From contig JANCRA010000011.1 in assembly GCA_024362935.1 (NCBI GenBank), positions 744,001-808,000 on the forward strand: a DNA stretch of 64,000 bases, read 5' to 3'. Of this stretch, positions 1 through 13,600 are shown one piece after another. Source of the DNA: Setophaga petechia. Its lineage: Eukaryota > Chordata > Aves > Passeriformes > Parulidae. The translations under genes and the position numbers were made by a program. Every line of letters starts with the position of its first letter. Within the stretch, counting starts at the first letter, position 1. Below the pieces are notes generated by a model, which did no database searches, had not been told where the DNA came from, and was given only the letters and a program-made list of their open reading frames with translations.

Positions 1-1674
1 TGATCTCTTGCTAAAAATACAGAGAGCAAATGGATAAAGCATCAGTTAATATAATAAAATTAGGTGAAAAGGGTGTTGCCATGGGCATACAGATATAACA
101 AAAGGAACACAGTATTTCTATCCAACACTGCACTATCTAAACAAATTCAACATGAACGTTAAATCCAAAAGTAAAGTCTCAAAATAAGCAACTATGGAAC
201 TGATAATTAAGTCTTTGACCAAAGCACCAATGGGAAAATACCAATAATCAATGCAGAGGAGCAGGGAAAAAAGTATCCATTAAAAAATTAAAATAAAAAA
301 ATTCAATGTAAACAGTCATTTGTAATCAGAATTACTGCAGAGACCACAAAGCTGTACAGTTTTTTTATCTACTGCTCTGTAGCAAAACTGGGAATACTAA
401 CCGGACTTCCCAATACCTATGGTGGGCCATGGCTAAAGATATACATGTTATTTTCACTGCACTACTCCACATCCAGTGCTTCAGAGCACAGCAGCCCATG
501 AATTATCCTGTGTCCAGTGTAGCCCAAAGTACTCCTCCACTCCCTCCACCTGCCACCTCTCCCATCTCTGTTTCACTTCCTCCTACAGATAATTCAAGTT
601 GATGGAGCTTCAGGTAATCACAAGCAGTCCTAGACATGAATATGCAAGGGATCCAGCATCTCAGCTGTACCACATTCTTCCCTGAATCACAGCTTCCCAT
701 TCCTCTCCCCACAACCTTTCACAAGACCAAGCAGAAACTCCCCCAGATGTTATCTGACAGCTCTGCTGATGGGCTAAGAAAAGGCAATGTAAGCACCTCC
801 AAAATACCATAACAATATAAAGCTACATAAAGGGATTACTCCCAGCACACAAAGTGCCAAATTCATTCTTCCAAGTCACTCAATACTTTGACTCAACTGC
901 GCAGATGAATCTGTGCAATTGGTAATTGAAAGGGAACATTTGGGCTCTGTCTGTACCCAAACACTTGAACAAGTATTACAGAGAAGTCTTCTCTAATGAG
1001 GCTGGTGATTGTTCACACTAGGAACACCCCGAGCAAACAGACTTACACTGAATTAAGCAGACTTCAGATAGCACCCTAGTTTGCCCACTAGGTATCTGAG
1101 AGTTACAAAGGTTAACAACAATCTTGGTGTCAAACTACACAGCAGTGCAAACAGTCTACTTTACAATACATTTGCTTATCACAGCATGATTTTTTTAATA
1201 TACTTTTTTTTAACAAACTGCATGAATGAATACGAACTAATCACATTCCAGTCAAAATCTTTAAAAGTAGTGACTCTAAATTTCAACAGAATTACTTAAA
1301 GTATGGCTAAACAGAATTTATTACCTTTTTCCCAGTGGTAAAGGATGAATTCTAACCATTAGCACACACGTAAAAAATTCAATTCTAGTTTAGATAGAAC
1401 TGATAATTACTGTTAACATTAAACAAGACCAAAAGAAGTCATCTTGTATAGCAATAATGAGGCATCTCATTTTCTTCTTATTATTATAAGCAGCAGTAAA
1501 TGCAATGAGCTGTACTGCACATGTCAATCTACAAATTAAACACAAATGTCATAATATAATTTTACAGCTTCCCTTCATAAACAAGTTTTAAAAGTTGAAA
1601 CAGCTAACTGGCTGTAATAATAACAAAAACCCCCAAACATCTTGTGATAACAAAAAGCAAAATGCAACTCTTAC
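1..1674. other. DCAF13 intron 9, partial
   Basis: AT-rich DNA with no recognisable exon, repeat family or RNA gene. The reverse strand was scanned for the missing basic C-terminal segment of DCAF13 and nothing matching was seen. Confidence 0.7.
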
Positions 1675-4600
1675 CACTCCCAGTTTTTCAGAGGCATTAG
1701 CTTTCCAGAGGCGAATATTCATCTCATCTGAGCCACACAGAATGTATTTGTTATCTGAAGTCCATTTTACAGTGATGACATGCTGCATTCGTTTGGTATG
1801 ATAAACCTCCCTAGAGCAGAGACACATTTTTAAATTATCATCACTTTTCTCACCATTACCTTTCAAATAGCAGAGAGCATTCTGTTCAAGGCAAAATATT
1901 TTTGTATTTTCTTGCTGTTGTTTTTTAAAAATCTGACCTTGTTAAACACTGCTGATCTTACCTTTCTATAGACAGAGATCCAAAAGAAGTGTGACAGATT
2001 GATAAAGGACTACCTAGAATAAGATGCTTTTTAAATAAGTGCTTTCACAGAACTCATAGTAATGAGTTAAATAATAACTCTTTCTGCAAATCATGCTAAG
2101 GGTATACAGTATGAAATGCATACTGTTCCTGAAGTAATTTTGATTAATATGCTTTTACATTGAGAGCATTACAGAATGGGAATGCAGAAAAATAGGTGCC
2201 AAAGAATCTGACACCAAACAGCAACGAAACACCTCCCAGCTGTCCATTTATGATATGGCAATGGATGTGTGACTCTTCATTGTGATTTCCCTCCTTTACC
2301 CAAAAACGGACTCCACTTCTTTTTTAACTTCTGCTGATCAGACTCCTGCTCAACAAGTGCTGTTGAAAATGTTTCTGCATGCTGCATTTAAACCAATATT
2401 TAGGTTAAACTTTTGCCTAAACTTTTGTTAAATTTTTGTCAAATATTTTGAAGTATGTATCAAACAAGTTTATTCTTTTATTTCTGCTATAAAAATAAAG
2501 GACTAAATACACTTTTTTGGGAATTCTAGTTATTTACTAGCATTCTGAATTAGCATTCTGAAAAGAAGGAAGAAGTAAGGTCTATTTATTGTCTACCAAT
2601 AGTCATTCCTTTGATTCATCAGTCATGCACTACAGCTTATTCTCTTTCTTCCATTCAGTTATTTTTGCAAGGAAAACCCAAGTAATAATGTAAAAGAAAC
2701 ACAGAAGCAACACCTATTCAAGTGGTGTGGAGAAACTTGATTGGGGTTGAGCTGAAATGGTTGCAAGAAAAGTAATCAATATATCAGAATAAATAAGCTT
2801 TAATAAGCTTAATCACCTCTTTTCATTCAGCAGCATGCAATACTCTACAAGAACAACTATGTGGAAGACTGGGCACAATTACCATCAGAAAACATTAATA
2901 CTCACATCAGCTTTACACTGTTTAATGGCATGTGTGCACATCTGCACTTTCACAAGAACTTCTATGTTTTACTTTCCTTCTACCACATGACTCAGTAACA
3001 AAGCTTTTCTTCACCCACCTTTGGGGAACTAAGTCATTTTCCTTTTCATTCTTTGAATTTGCAGCCTTTGCCTATCCTGTGGCTGTCATCACAAGGTATT
3101 AAATGTCATTTTTCAGGGACAGGAAAAACAGAAAACATGGCCAAATAACCTGGATCTGTCATTTAGAAGTTTGCACAGAAATACAGTTCTGTTTGCTAAG
3201 CATTTACTAAATTTAATCAACTTCATAAAAAACCTTATTTCTTAGGGCTAAACAATTTCACTGTTTGAATTTTCATTTAAAAATAAAATAGAAAGCAACT
3301 GCAGTTAGGAGTTTTTCAGAGTGGGAGGACATCAGAAGTAAAAACTAGAATAGCACCAGGATCCCTATTTACAGGTATTCCTAACTGCCCTCTCAGCTTT
3401 CCAAGCAGGATCAGATCTTCTATTTAGAGACTTTCTCCATTCTGTGAGATCAATATGAACTGTGCAATTCTAAAGAAGCCCGGCTTCTAAAAAATTTTAA
3501 GTGTACCAGAACACTCTAATCAGCTTACATGAGGCAAAATTTTTCATTTGTAAAGCCTCTCCTCACTAGAGTTATGGCTACAACACAAAAGGGGGAAAAA
3601 GTGTGGACAAAGAAAAACCCCTTCCACAGGCCTTGGCAACAATCTGCTAAAATGTGAAATAAAGCCTTTTACTCTTGTGCTATGGATTCTGAAAACTTCT
3701 CCTCAGTGATGTGTGTTAACTTTACATATCACCACTTCTGTGAATATTCTTAATTCATACAAAGAAGCTGCTAACCATATTGTTTAATAATGTAAGTCAG
3801 AAAAAAACCCCAAAACTACAAAGAAACTGCACCATCTAATCACATTTAAAGTGTTATTGCAAGACTAAAAGATCATGAAAACTATCAGTAGATTAGATAT
3901 AGAGGGCATGTAAATAGCCCCTCCCACTATTTAATGCAGCATAGGAGCACAAACAGTTACACAGCATGCACAATTTCATCAATCAATAACAAAAATATAT
4001 TCCTTCACCAAACCAGTATTTCAACATTTTCACCCTCAAACCACCTAGAACTTGACTGGGTAACAACCTTCTGGGAGGACAATGTTGGAGAGAGGAAGTC
4101 AAGCAGAAGTAAAATAAAGTTAAGAATAAAGAAAAGGGAGGAAGAACTGACAAGAAAGAATAATGAAGGCAGGTTTATGAAGATCAAATGATACCAGAAA
4201 GATCAGATAACTTGCCCCAGTTTTCATGAAACTGAAAGAAAACAAAAAAATAATGGAGACACAGTAGATTCAATCTGAACTCAAGCAAAATATTTAATAT
4301 ACTGACTTATGAAACCTTACATGAAAAACAAACTCCACGTGAATTGTATTCAAAGCACTGTATTACAAATCAAAACCAGGTTAACAAAATATGAACAGAA
4401 GGCAGTAAATGCACTGAAATAGATCACAAAAGGGTCCCAAACTGATCCTTGGGAATTCATACAGCAATCTATTTTACATAATGTCTTCAGCAATCATCCA
4501 CATAGGATGAAGACAATGCCTAGGAAACCAAATGCTACAATGCTGTAATAATACATGGCAAACTCAAGTGGTGACACAAACAGAGCAAAGTAACCTAAAA

Positions 4601-7600
4601 TCACTAAAGATGTATCAACAGGGAAATCAAATGGGATTCACCATGGTAAACTACAAATGACACGAACACAGTAATCCACTCTAATTTCACCTCCATATTG
4701 TGGAAGTACTGCTACTTGTTAGGTAGTTCTACTCTTGATCCATACTCCAGAACTAAGTCAAATACAAAGCCTGTCAGTTTCAAGCTTCGACAGAATAAGA
4801 TTTCAACACTCACAGGAAGCAAATGCCTCAATGAAGATGTTAATGAATGAATTAGTAATTTTGAGGATTTGAGAGGAAGTCACTGGAATGAAGAGAGAGA
4901 AAGGTGTAAAACTACTCACCTGCTGTGACCTTTGTCTACAGGAAAAATGCGGATGGACTTATCAAAGCTGGCAGACACAAATTCTTTCCCAGTGGGTGAA
5001 TAATCCACATCAAGGACAGCAGACACATGATCCATGTGCACCATCACAGGTGATTCAAGAAAGCGCATATCAAAAGTATATAAGCTTTAAAATAAACACA
5101 TCAGTAGCTTAGTATCAGAACAAGTCCTAATAAACAGTACATTTTACATAAACCACACTTAAGGATAGAGTCATATTGCAGAGGGAACTCCTTAAAACAG
5201 CTCATAATATGTGAAAAGAAAGAAAATGGCATTTTTTAGGGTTTGAAAGAAGCTTGTTAATCAAAGGATCTAGTTATTGGATCAGGTTTCTTGCTCCCTA
5301 TCAAAGGACAGATAGGCTCCAGTTCATCATCTGTTCATGGGTCAGATTGCAGGCATCACACTGGCCTCCTTTACTCCATCATCCCATGTAAGTACACACC
5401 CTGAACTTGTAAAAGCACATCTCAATCATTACAGCAAGCCCATCAGTTCTGAAAGGTTTCCTAATATTCCCATGCTGTGAACTCTTAGTAATTCAGAGTC
5501 TACTGTAAAGTTCCATTTTGTTGGCATCCCTTGTTACTGCCTAATTATCTTAGGCAGACAAGTGCAAGGAAAGCTTGGTGTAGCAAGCCTAGGAGTGCAG
5601 GGAAAGCTTGGTCCTTACCCATGGAGATGCTAGTTTAGCAGAGCACACTATCCATAGAAAAACATGGAAGGCAGGTGTTTTATGCTAAAAGTAAACACCC
5701 AGCTGCTGGACCACAGCTGGTTTGCTCTTAAGGACTTGAAAGCTCAGATAAAGCTACCTCTACTCCCTCTGAATAAAGAAGCAAGGCATAATCAATATGC
5801 AGATCATCATATCAGCATATGTGCTTTACAGACAATGCATTTATTGGAACCTGATTAAGATATACTATTTAGTAGGACTATTATGTTAAAAAATTTAATT
5901 CAACAGATTTCTCACCTTTCTTTCTGTAGATGAATGCATAACTGAAATTAAATATATCTTACTGAATACTATAATGGTGATTATTGCTTTTTCCTTCTAA
6001 ATTCCCCAAGTATGCAGCATCTTATTCAAAATTTTTGCTGGTTATATGCTACTCCATATAACCAGCAAATACTTGCATATGCATTGTTGATGTGTGCATT
6101 TGCCTTTGCATACTAAATGCTTCAGGCTGCAAGAGAATGCTTGTCCCTGACAGCAACAGCTATAATTTTTAGTTTAGCAAGAGGAAGAAAAAAAAAATGG
6201 AAAAAACCCAAACCAGCCAAAAACCAAATTCATAAACAAAAACCTCAAACTTATAAACAAACAGATTAGGTAGTCTAATAGTTTTACCATAACATAAATA
6301 CAAGAAAAACAGCACATTGAATATAACACCACTTTCAAGGTCTGAGCCAGATTCCATTTCCTTAGAAAAACAGCCTTAAGATAAGTGATAAAATTCCTAT
6401 GTTCTAGGAGAAAACAGTGATCTATTGTTAGATCACTGACTTCCTGGAAAAAAGGATATGGAGCATATTTGCAATGGCCTAGTTTTGAAGAGACAGCTTT
6501 TTCAATATCAGATTAGCTATTCACATGAATAGTATTGTTCAAAAGTAAAAAACTGCTCCGAGACATTGAAAGGATAAGCACTGCAGTCTCCAGAACTGTC
6601 TCACAAAAGATTAATTTATTTTTTTTTTTAAGAAATGAAAAGAACTGATCAGTACAATGTATCAAGAGCTGGCAAGAAAATAAACACTTACATTGCCTCA
6701 GACTGGACCAATAGTACTTATTTTCCAGGGCCCATCTCAAGTTATACTTGCATTCAGCTGCATTTTTTCTAAGTTACACTGCTTTTTACCCCCCAGGTAC
6801 TGAGACACACAGAGAGAGGCAGTCCACCATCAATTCATATTTCTTAAAATCAGTATTCCTATAATTCTTTAGGTTGTAAAGCAATTCAAATTTAGAGTTT
6901 GAGTAGTCTTTAAAAAATTTATTTTAGCACAATCATAAAAAACCAAGATACAGATGAAAAATATAGCCTGTCCAGGATTATCAAAAATCAAGGTTACACT
7001 TACTTGTAATCTTCATTGGCTGCAGTAAAAATGAAAGCTTCCATAGGGTTCCAACACAGTGTATTTGTCCTCATGTTCAAGATAACCTGAAATATATTTA
7101 CACATTGCTACCTTGTTAAAGGCAGTAAAATACTCACTGCAGTTCAAAACTTCCTACACTCCTGAAGACAAGGACTTAGTAGACAGATAATAATGGGAGA
7201 GGAATAGTACATGACAGAATGTTTCCTCAGCAGTGTTAGAAGTGAAACCCAAGAATCTCCTGTCCCTCATTATATGCTTCTGCTTTGGGCTACACAACAA
7301 TTAAATTTTCCTCTGTAAATCACCTTAGAATCAAATTCTTCTAAGTGGTCATTTAACATGGCAACCTGTTAGTGGTCAACAAGTAAATCTGGAACTTCCA
7401 AAAAATTTCACTTCTCTGTCCTATTTACAGGAACCTTTAGTTAAGTAATCTATAGACACACCTAATTAAATGGTTATTTCAAGGGACACAGTCATTAATT
7501 GAAGCTGTGAACCAACATTTGCAAAGCAATTGTAACATGTTTATGTTCTCCCAGTTATTACTCCTTCATTATTTTATGTTTAAAATTGCAGTTCACCAAT

Positions 7601-10600
7601 TCTCCTGGCCAGCTGCCATTTCTTGTGGAAGTGCCAAGCAATGCACACAGAAGTTACTGTGTTGTCAGGTACTCAGCACTCTCACTGTACCAGCAGTGAA
7701 TCACTCCTCACACATTTGTAAGATTTGCTTGCTGCTTGTAAGCATATGGCCAACAAAGAGGCCAGCTGGCCCTGAAGTGGGAGGAAGGCAGCTGATAACA
7801 GATTAATAAAACCCTTCTGCTTTCTAACTGCAGACTAGACAAGAGGCACTAGCAAGCTGCATGTTGGATGTCCCCACCTTGGAGGACAGCTGGGCCCCTG
7901 TGGGACAAGGCAAGGCAGGGACAAAGTCATCAGACACATCAGACACTGCAGCTTTGGCTTCTGCCACATCTGAGAGGAACTTCCAATCATTTAGTTGAAA
8001 ATAAGAGCTATACAGTATGCCTGACACAAAGTGGACGTGTAATTACAGAGCAACTGATTAACAAACTGAACAACTCTATAAACAGGATTTTCTACAATGC
8101 TCCAGGCCAGCTATAATCCAACTTAAAAATCCTGAAATTTGTTTAACAGTATGGTATTCAAATCTAATTTTTATTCTTGGCTTACTAGACTGAACACCAT
8201 AAATTTACACACCTATTTCAGAATACAGTTGTACAATTATAATCCTTACGGTAATGAACACAGTCTCAAAACAAGTTAAGTGATGATTTTACTGAACGTC
8301 CCTCCAAAAGATTGCAATGAATGTGTGTCTATTCCTGTAATTCTCATTCTCCCTAAATCCTCATTCCCTAGGTGACACCATCCTGTTCATTATAAAGTCT
8401 GTGCTGCAGAATACTGCTTATTTTCAGGAACTGCACGCAATCAGAAGGGAATGTAACCATCAGATCTCTAAAGTGATCTCTAGTTTAAAAAGCAGACACT
8501 GAGATGTCCTCTGTTTACTCTAATGGGACAACTAGAATTTGCTCAGATTTCAGTATTGTTCTAGTTATAAAACTTGCACAAAACTGGGAAGTTAATAATC
8601 AAGGACTGTTCTTTATTCCTTCCTGGTACAAGTTTACCAGCCACTGCAAAATGAGCACACAATTAATGTTAGCCCACCATAGCTATAAGTACTTTAGGTC
8701 GTTTTACAAAATAACTTCAATATTGCTAAAAATCCAGCTCTTTCAAACGGAGTCAAGTTCTGTCATGCTCCAAATCTCTATTTTTACACCAAAATTTACA
8801 AGCCTTCAGTTGATTTCAGCAGCAGCTTTTGGAATTAAAATAGTGCCTAAGAAATGAGACTGTCTCTACAGTTCTAGCATTAGGTTTAGTAACAACTACA
8901 TAAGGCAACCTGGGCTGGAAGTGATTTAAGTTGCTGTAAATACATTAATAACAGCATTTCAGAACTATCTAAACCCATGCCAGAGCCATTTTTAACTGCT
9001 ATGTTTAATCTATTGTACATCTTCTTAGAAAATTGGTAAGTTTAAGTCCCCATTAGAACAAGTCAAAATTGTGAAGTACCTGAAGACTTGGTTCTCTGGG
9101 CTTAATTATTTTAACTGAGAACAGTTGCTTACAAAGAATGTCAGTCTGGAAATGCTGACATTATTTTAATACAGAAACATTACCCAAATAATTAACCTGT
9201 CTTCCTTTACTATCAGCAAGGTTTTTGGTTGAGATGAACACCTAAGAATGTAACAAGCAAGAGAAAACACAGCTCCTGTCAGCTGTTAAAATGCTAAAGT
9301 CCATCTTTACAACACCCTAAGCTTTCCTGATCCCATAGGTTGCACAAGAATGACTTTTTTTAAAGTGTACCAATTCCTATCAAAACATTTTCCTCTTGTC
9401 TTTTAACAGAATTGCTTTCATTCATCTTTCCCAGCTTTTTTTAGACTAGTTCTTCTTTTGAACCTAGGTAGCATCTCACTATCTCATCCCTCCCTTTTTA
9501 AAACTAAAGGCTTTGAAACCTACTCAAACTCAGGACAAACGGGCAACAGAGCTACACAATGTGAGAACTGTGTGAATAGGAATGCATGTGTGATGTCTCC
9601 TATTTCCATTCACGAAGGGACTGCCACTGAGTTCCAACTGCTCTACTGATCAAATCCCAGGAATGCAGCAGTGCCAGAAACCAGTGCCCATACCTAAGTA
9701 TGGTAACATTAATAAGCAAAACCAATCCCTTAGGAGTTCCAAAGTTCTTAGCTCTCAATGCAGAAATGGACATTTCACCTCCTCTCCACAGGAGAATTAT
9801 CCCTATCCCAGGAGGAAACCCAGTACTGTGCCCATGGAAGCAAGGAAGTCCTAACCAGTGTTTTATTCCTACAGCAGGAAATGCATCTCAGCATGCTGCT
9901 TACATGAGATACACATACACAAACGTGCACAGTCTACAGTAATTCTATATCCACACGTATGTACAGTCATATATTTAGGATATAAATGTATGTAAAATTC
10001 TGTTAGATTCAAACTTAGTTCACAAAGGATCCAACTGCATCTTTTGGCCAGATGCTGCAGCTCTACAGCACTGGCTGGGTTCACTTCAACATTCGCGTCT
10101 TTAGCGGGCATCACTGACAAGTTTCTATAAGCACTGCCTCAGTGGCCCACATGAAACTTCCTTAAAAATTATTGGGGCACAGGGAGAGAAAGAAACACTG
10201 TTATGCCAAGAACATTCCTTTTTGTAACCAAGTACCATTTTAATGTTGTAGTGTGTATCAGCTCAATGACACGGCAGCCAGTATGTAACACTGAGTGCGT
10301 ACTCGCAAGCCAGAATATTGTGTTTCAAGAAGAATATTGTTAAAATAGATCTGGGGCTTAGAACTACTGAACTTGATTGAGGTTTGATAGGTATGTACGA
10401 ATTACCAGCCTTTTATCTAAACAAATACAAATATTCTGTTAAATAGGAATCTTTAGGTCATTGGTATGTTCCACATATAAATATTATTTTGATTACACTG
10501 CAAAGGATTTCTGAATGTTTATGGTGGGTGTATAGGGAAGGGTTTATCTCCCTTTGAAAGAAAAACACCTTTTCAAATACAGAGCAAGGCTCTCCAGTGG

Positions 10601-13600
10601 TGAAGTTATCTTGTTTCCTTCTGGTAAGGAAGAGAAAAAAAAAAATCACACATACACAGACAGAATGCAATACAGGAACATAAAGTTCTTATTGTGAAAT
10701 TGCTGTCAGGTCAGGCACTTGATCAAGAATTACAACAGAGTGAGCATGACAGCCTGTCTGGATGCAGAAAAAGGCCCTTCTAACTCTGCATTGTTTAAAT
10801 CCCAACGCTAATTCAAACTCAGAAGACTCAGACAATGAAAACTCAGTTAACTCAGATTTCAGAGCTTCCCATTCTCTACTGTCACCAACAGTTACATGCT
10901 ATTAATATATTCAGTATGATTACTAGCACCAGTAATTAATCTTAAAAAGAAAAATATTACCTTCTTTAATGGAGTTGATTTTCTCATATCATACAGCACA
11001 ATGTTTCTGTCAGAAGCACAGCTTCCCAAAAGGTAAGTCTGAAAAAGAAAAAACCCCAAAACCCGTGTGTATGGTCTTCTGAATACTTCTAGAGTGTGGT
11101 TAATAGCTTACATCAAATACCTAAGCTATTTCACAAAGCTGGTCATGAGTTTCTTTTTCAGTCAAGGAAATACCTTCATCAGTTTTTCTGTGCAGCTAAT
11201 TACCCAGCACAAAGATTTTAAATAGCTTTCCCTGCAAGATCCAGAATCCATGCAGTGCCCTCTACTTTAAAACTAACAGACAATTCCTCATAAACACTTT
11301 TTCTATGAGCACAGCCCAGTCAAGGGGTATAACAGAAGTGCTGCAAAAGATCAAATGCAATTGTTTTGCCCTGGGAAGAGTGAGAAGTCTCAGTCACAGG
11401 GAGTAGAATACTGGAACAGATGAACTGGCAGCTCCTCAGCCACTTAACTGCTACTCTGCATGACTGAGGTACTAGGTATGTTGTTGTTGTGGGCAGAACA
11501 GAGACTGCTCTGCTTTTGTTTCTCCTCTCCCACACTAGCAGAGACAAAAGATAGGAAGATAAGATTGTATGGTACTACATTCCAAAATAATATAACCATT
11601 AAAATCTACATATGCATCTCCTTACACATTGCATTAAAACATAAAATCTAAATTTGGAAGAAAAAAATCAAGATGGTGTAAACAGTTTACATTTTATATT
11701 GTTCAAGAAAAATACTAATTTCCAATATATTACACAATCATTACCTCAATGGGATTAAATTTTACACTGCTTATGCTATCAAAACCCCAAGTCAGAGAAC
11801 ACTTGGGGCTTGTCCTTTGTTCATCCCAGATGTCCACTTGATGGCCACAGGTAGCAAAAACAGGTTCCTTCCAGTGGTGATCAATTCCTGTATACACTGT
11901 CTTTAAGGGAAAATAACAAAAAACAAAGCAAAAATTTTAAAACCCAATTGTATGCATAAATACTCAATTACGTTCTGTTAAGGAAAAAAAAATCAACAAA
12001 TCTTTGCACGTGGAGTCTCATGGTTTTTCTCATTTATATTACTGAAAATTAAGTCACCATTGCTACTAGAAACTAAGCCTTATCAGATGTACCCCTGCCA
12101 ATAGGCAAGCTTTCTTTTCCATTTAAGGTGCATGTATGCATTCTTTGGTAATTTACAATGGTGTTGGCACTAAAGGGATATTTACAAAATCCTGGCTCAT
12201 TTTAAAGCAAATGAAAAATTTAAGAGTGCAACTGTATTTTAAGTAGGGACTTGAATGGATTTCACAGACATTACAATAACTAGAGAGTTCCAAACCATCA
12301 ATTAGAAAAAAAACATTTAACGTTTTTCTTAACACAAGCTTATCATAAATTCAAAGTGCCAAAATATCTATTTTTAGACTGCTTTTGTCAATAAGGAAGA
12401 TGTAAAGTTAGTATTTTGTATTGAATGGCTGTGAGATTGGTATGAAAAGTAACTTATTTAATGCAGACTAAGCACTGACAATACACATCTGAAGAGACTA
12501 CAGACAAATGTGACCAGTTTGCAGGAAAGGGATAATTAGTACAGACAGAGCTAAGCAGTCTCTGGCAGCATTTGAGGAATCCTTTCTGGTTACATGTAAA
12601 GTAAGTACAATAAAAACATGAAGATACTTTAAAAATGCCATCATAAAATTTGATGCCAGCAAATTACAAGCCATTATGATAGCAGGTGATATCAAATTAT
12701 TTCTCTCTCCTTCAAAAGCTAGATAAGAAATGATTCAAACTTAATTCAAAAGAAGAGATGTGGGAAAATCAAAACTCATATTTTACTACCTTTCCAAGAA
12801 TTGTATGAACAGGTTCTTCTTCTTCTCCGTATTCTGGGCTCTCCATTTTCCACTGTTTGATGGTTTTGTCATCACCAACCTGGAAATATTGGAGAATTTA
12901 TGTAGAGTTTTATGTAAATATATTCCCTTTTATTTTGCTAGATGAGCTTTGCAATTAAATACAGGCATCCTTTCAAAAAAATATTCTGTGATAGACACAA
13001 ATGCTTCCTCCTGCCTGTTCATTGTTCCATTTTATACCTCCAAGCTACAGATTAGCTCTCCTGGTCATAACATGTCATTAAAACATGTACATGGTCTGGC
13101 TGCAGTGAACATTCTCCACAGCAGCCCTGCTGGCACTGTGTTTCTGATGAAAAAAACATCAGGGCTGAAAAAACTATTTGGGCTGAAACAGCCCTGATAG
13201 AGCCCCCAAGCCTTGGCTGTGCATTTCCCCCTGCTCCCACTCTGCCTCCATCATCCCTGCCTCACCCACCAGCAACAGGCTTGGGGTGGGCAGCAGACTG
13301 GGAGGGGACACGGGCATGACAGATGTCCTGAACTGGCCAAAGGAGTATTCCATACCCCAGAACAATGCTCTGCAATAAAAGCTGCAGTACTGGGAGCACA
13401 AAGAGGAGGTGGGGGCTGCTCAGAGATTGTCTGGGGATCTGTCAGCTTCTGAGAGCCGGCGATGGATTCCCAGTTTGTTGCTTGTTTCCCACCACCATCT
13501 TTCCTTCACCTGTTCCACTGTCCATCTTGAACCACAAGGCTTTTCCAACTTCCAATATAGATAGCTGAATAGGAAAAAGGTGAGCTGGAATGATGGCTAT

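Noticed and set aside
13158..13198. 10-bp inverted repeat (ATCAGGGCTG and its complement)
   Set aside because: Short arms with a 21-nt loop; expected by chance in a window of this size.
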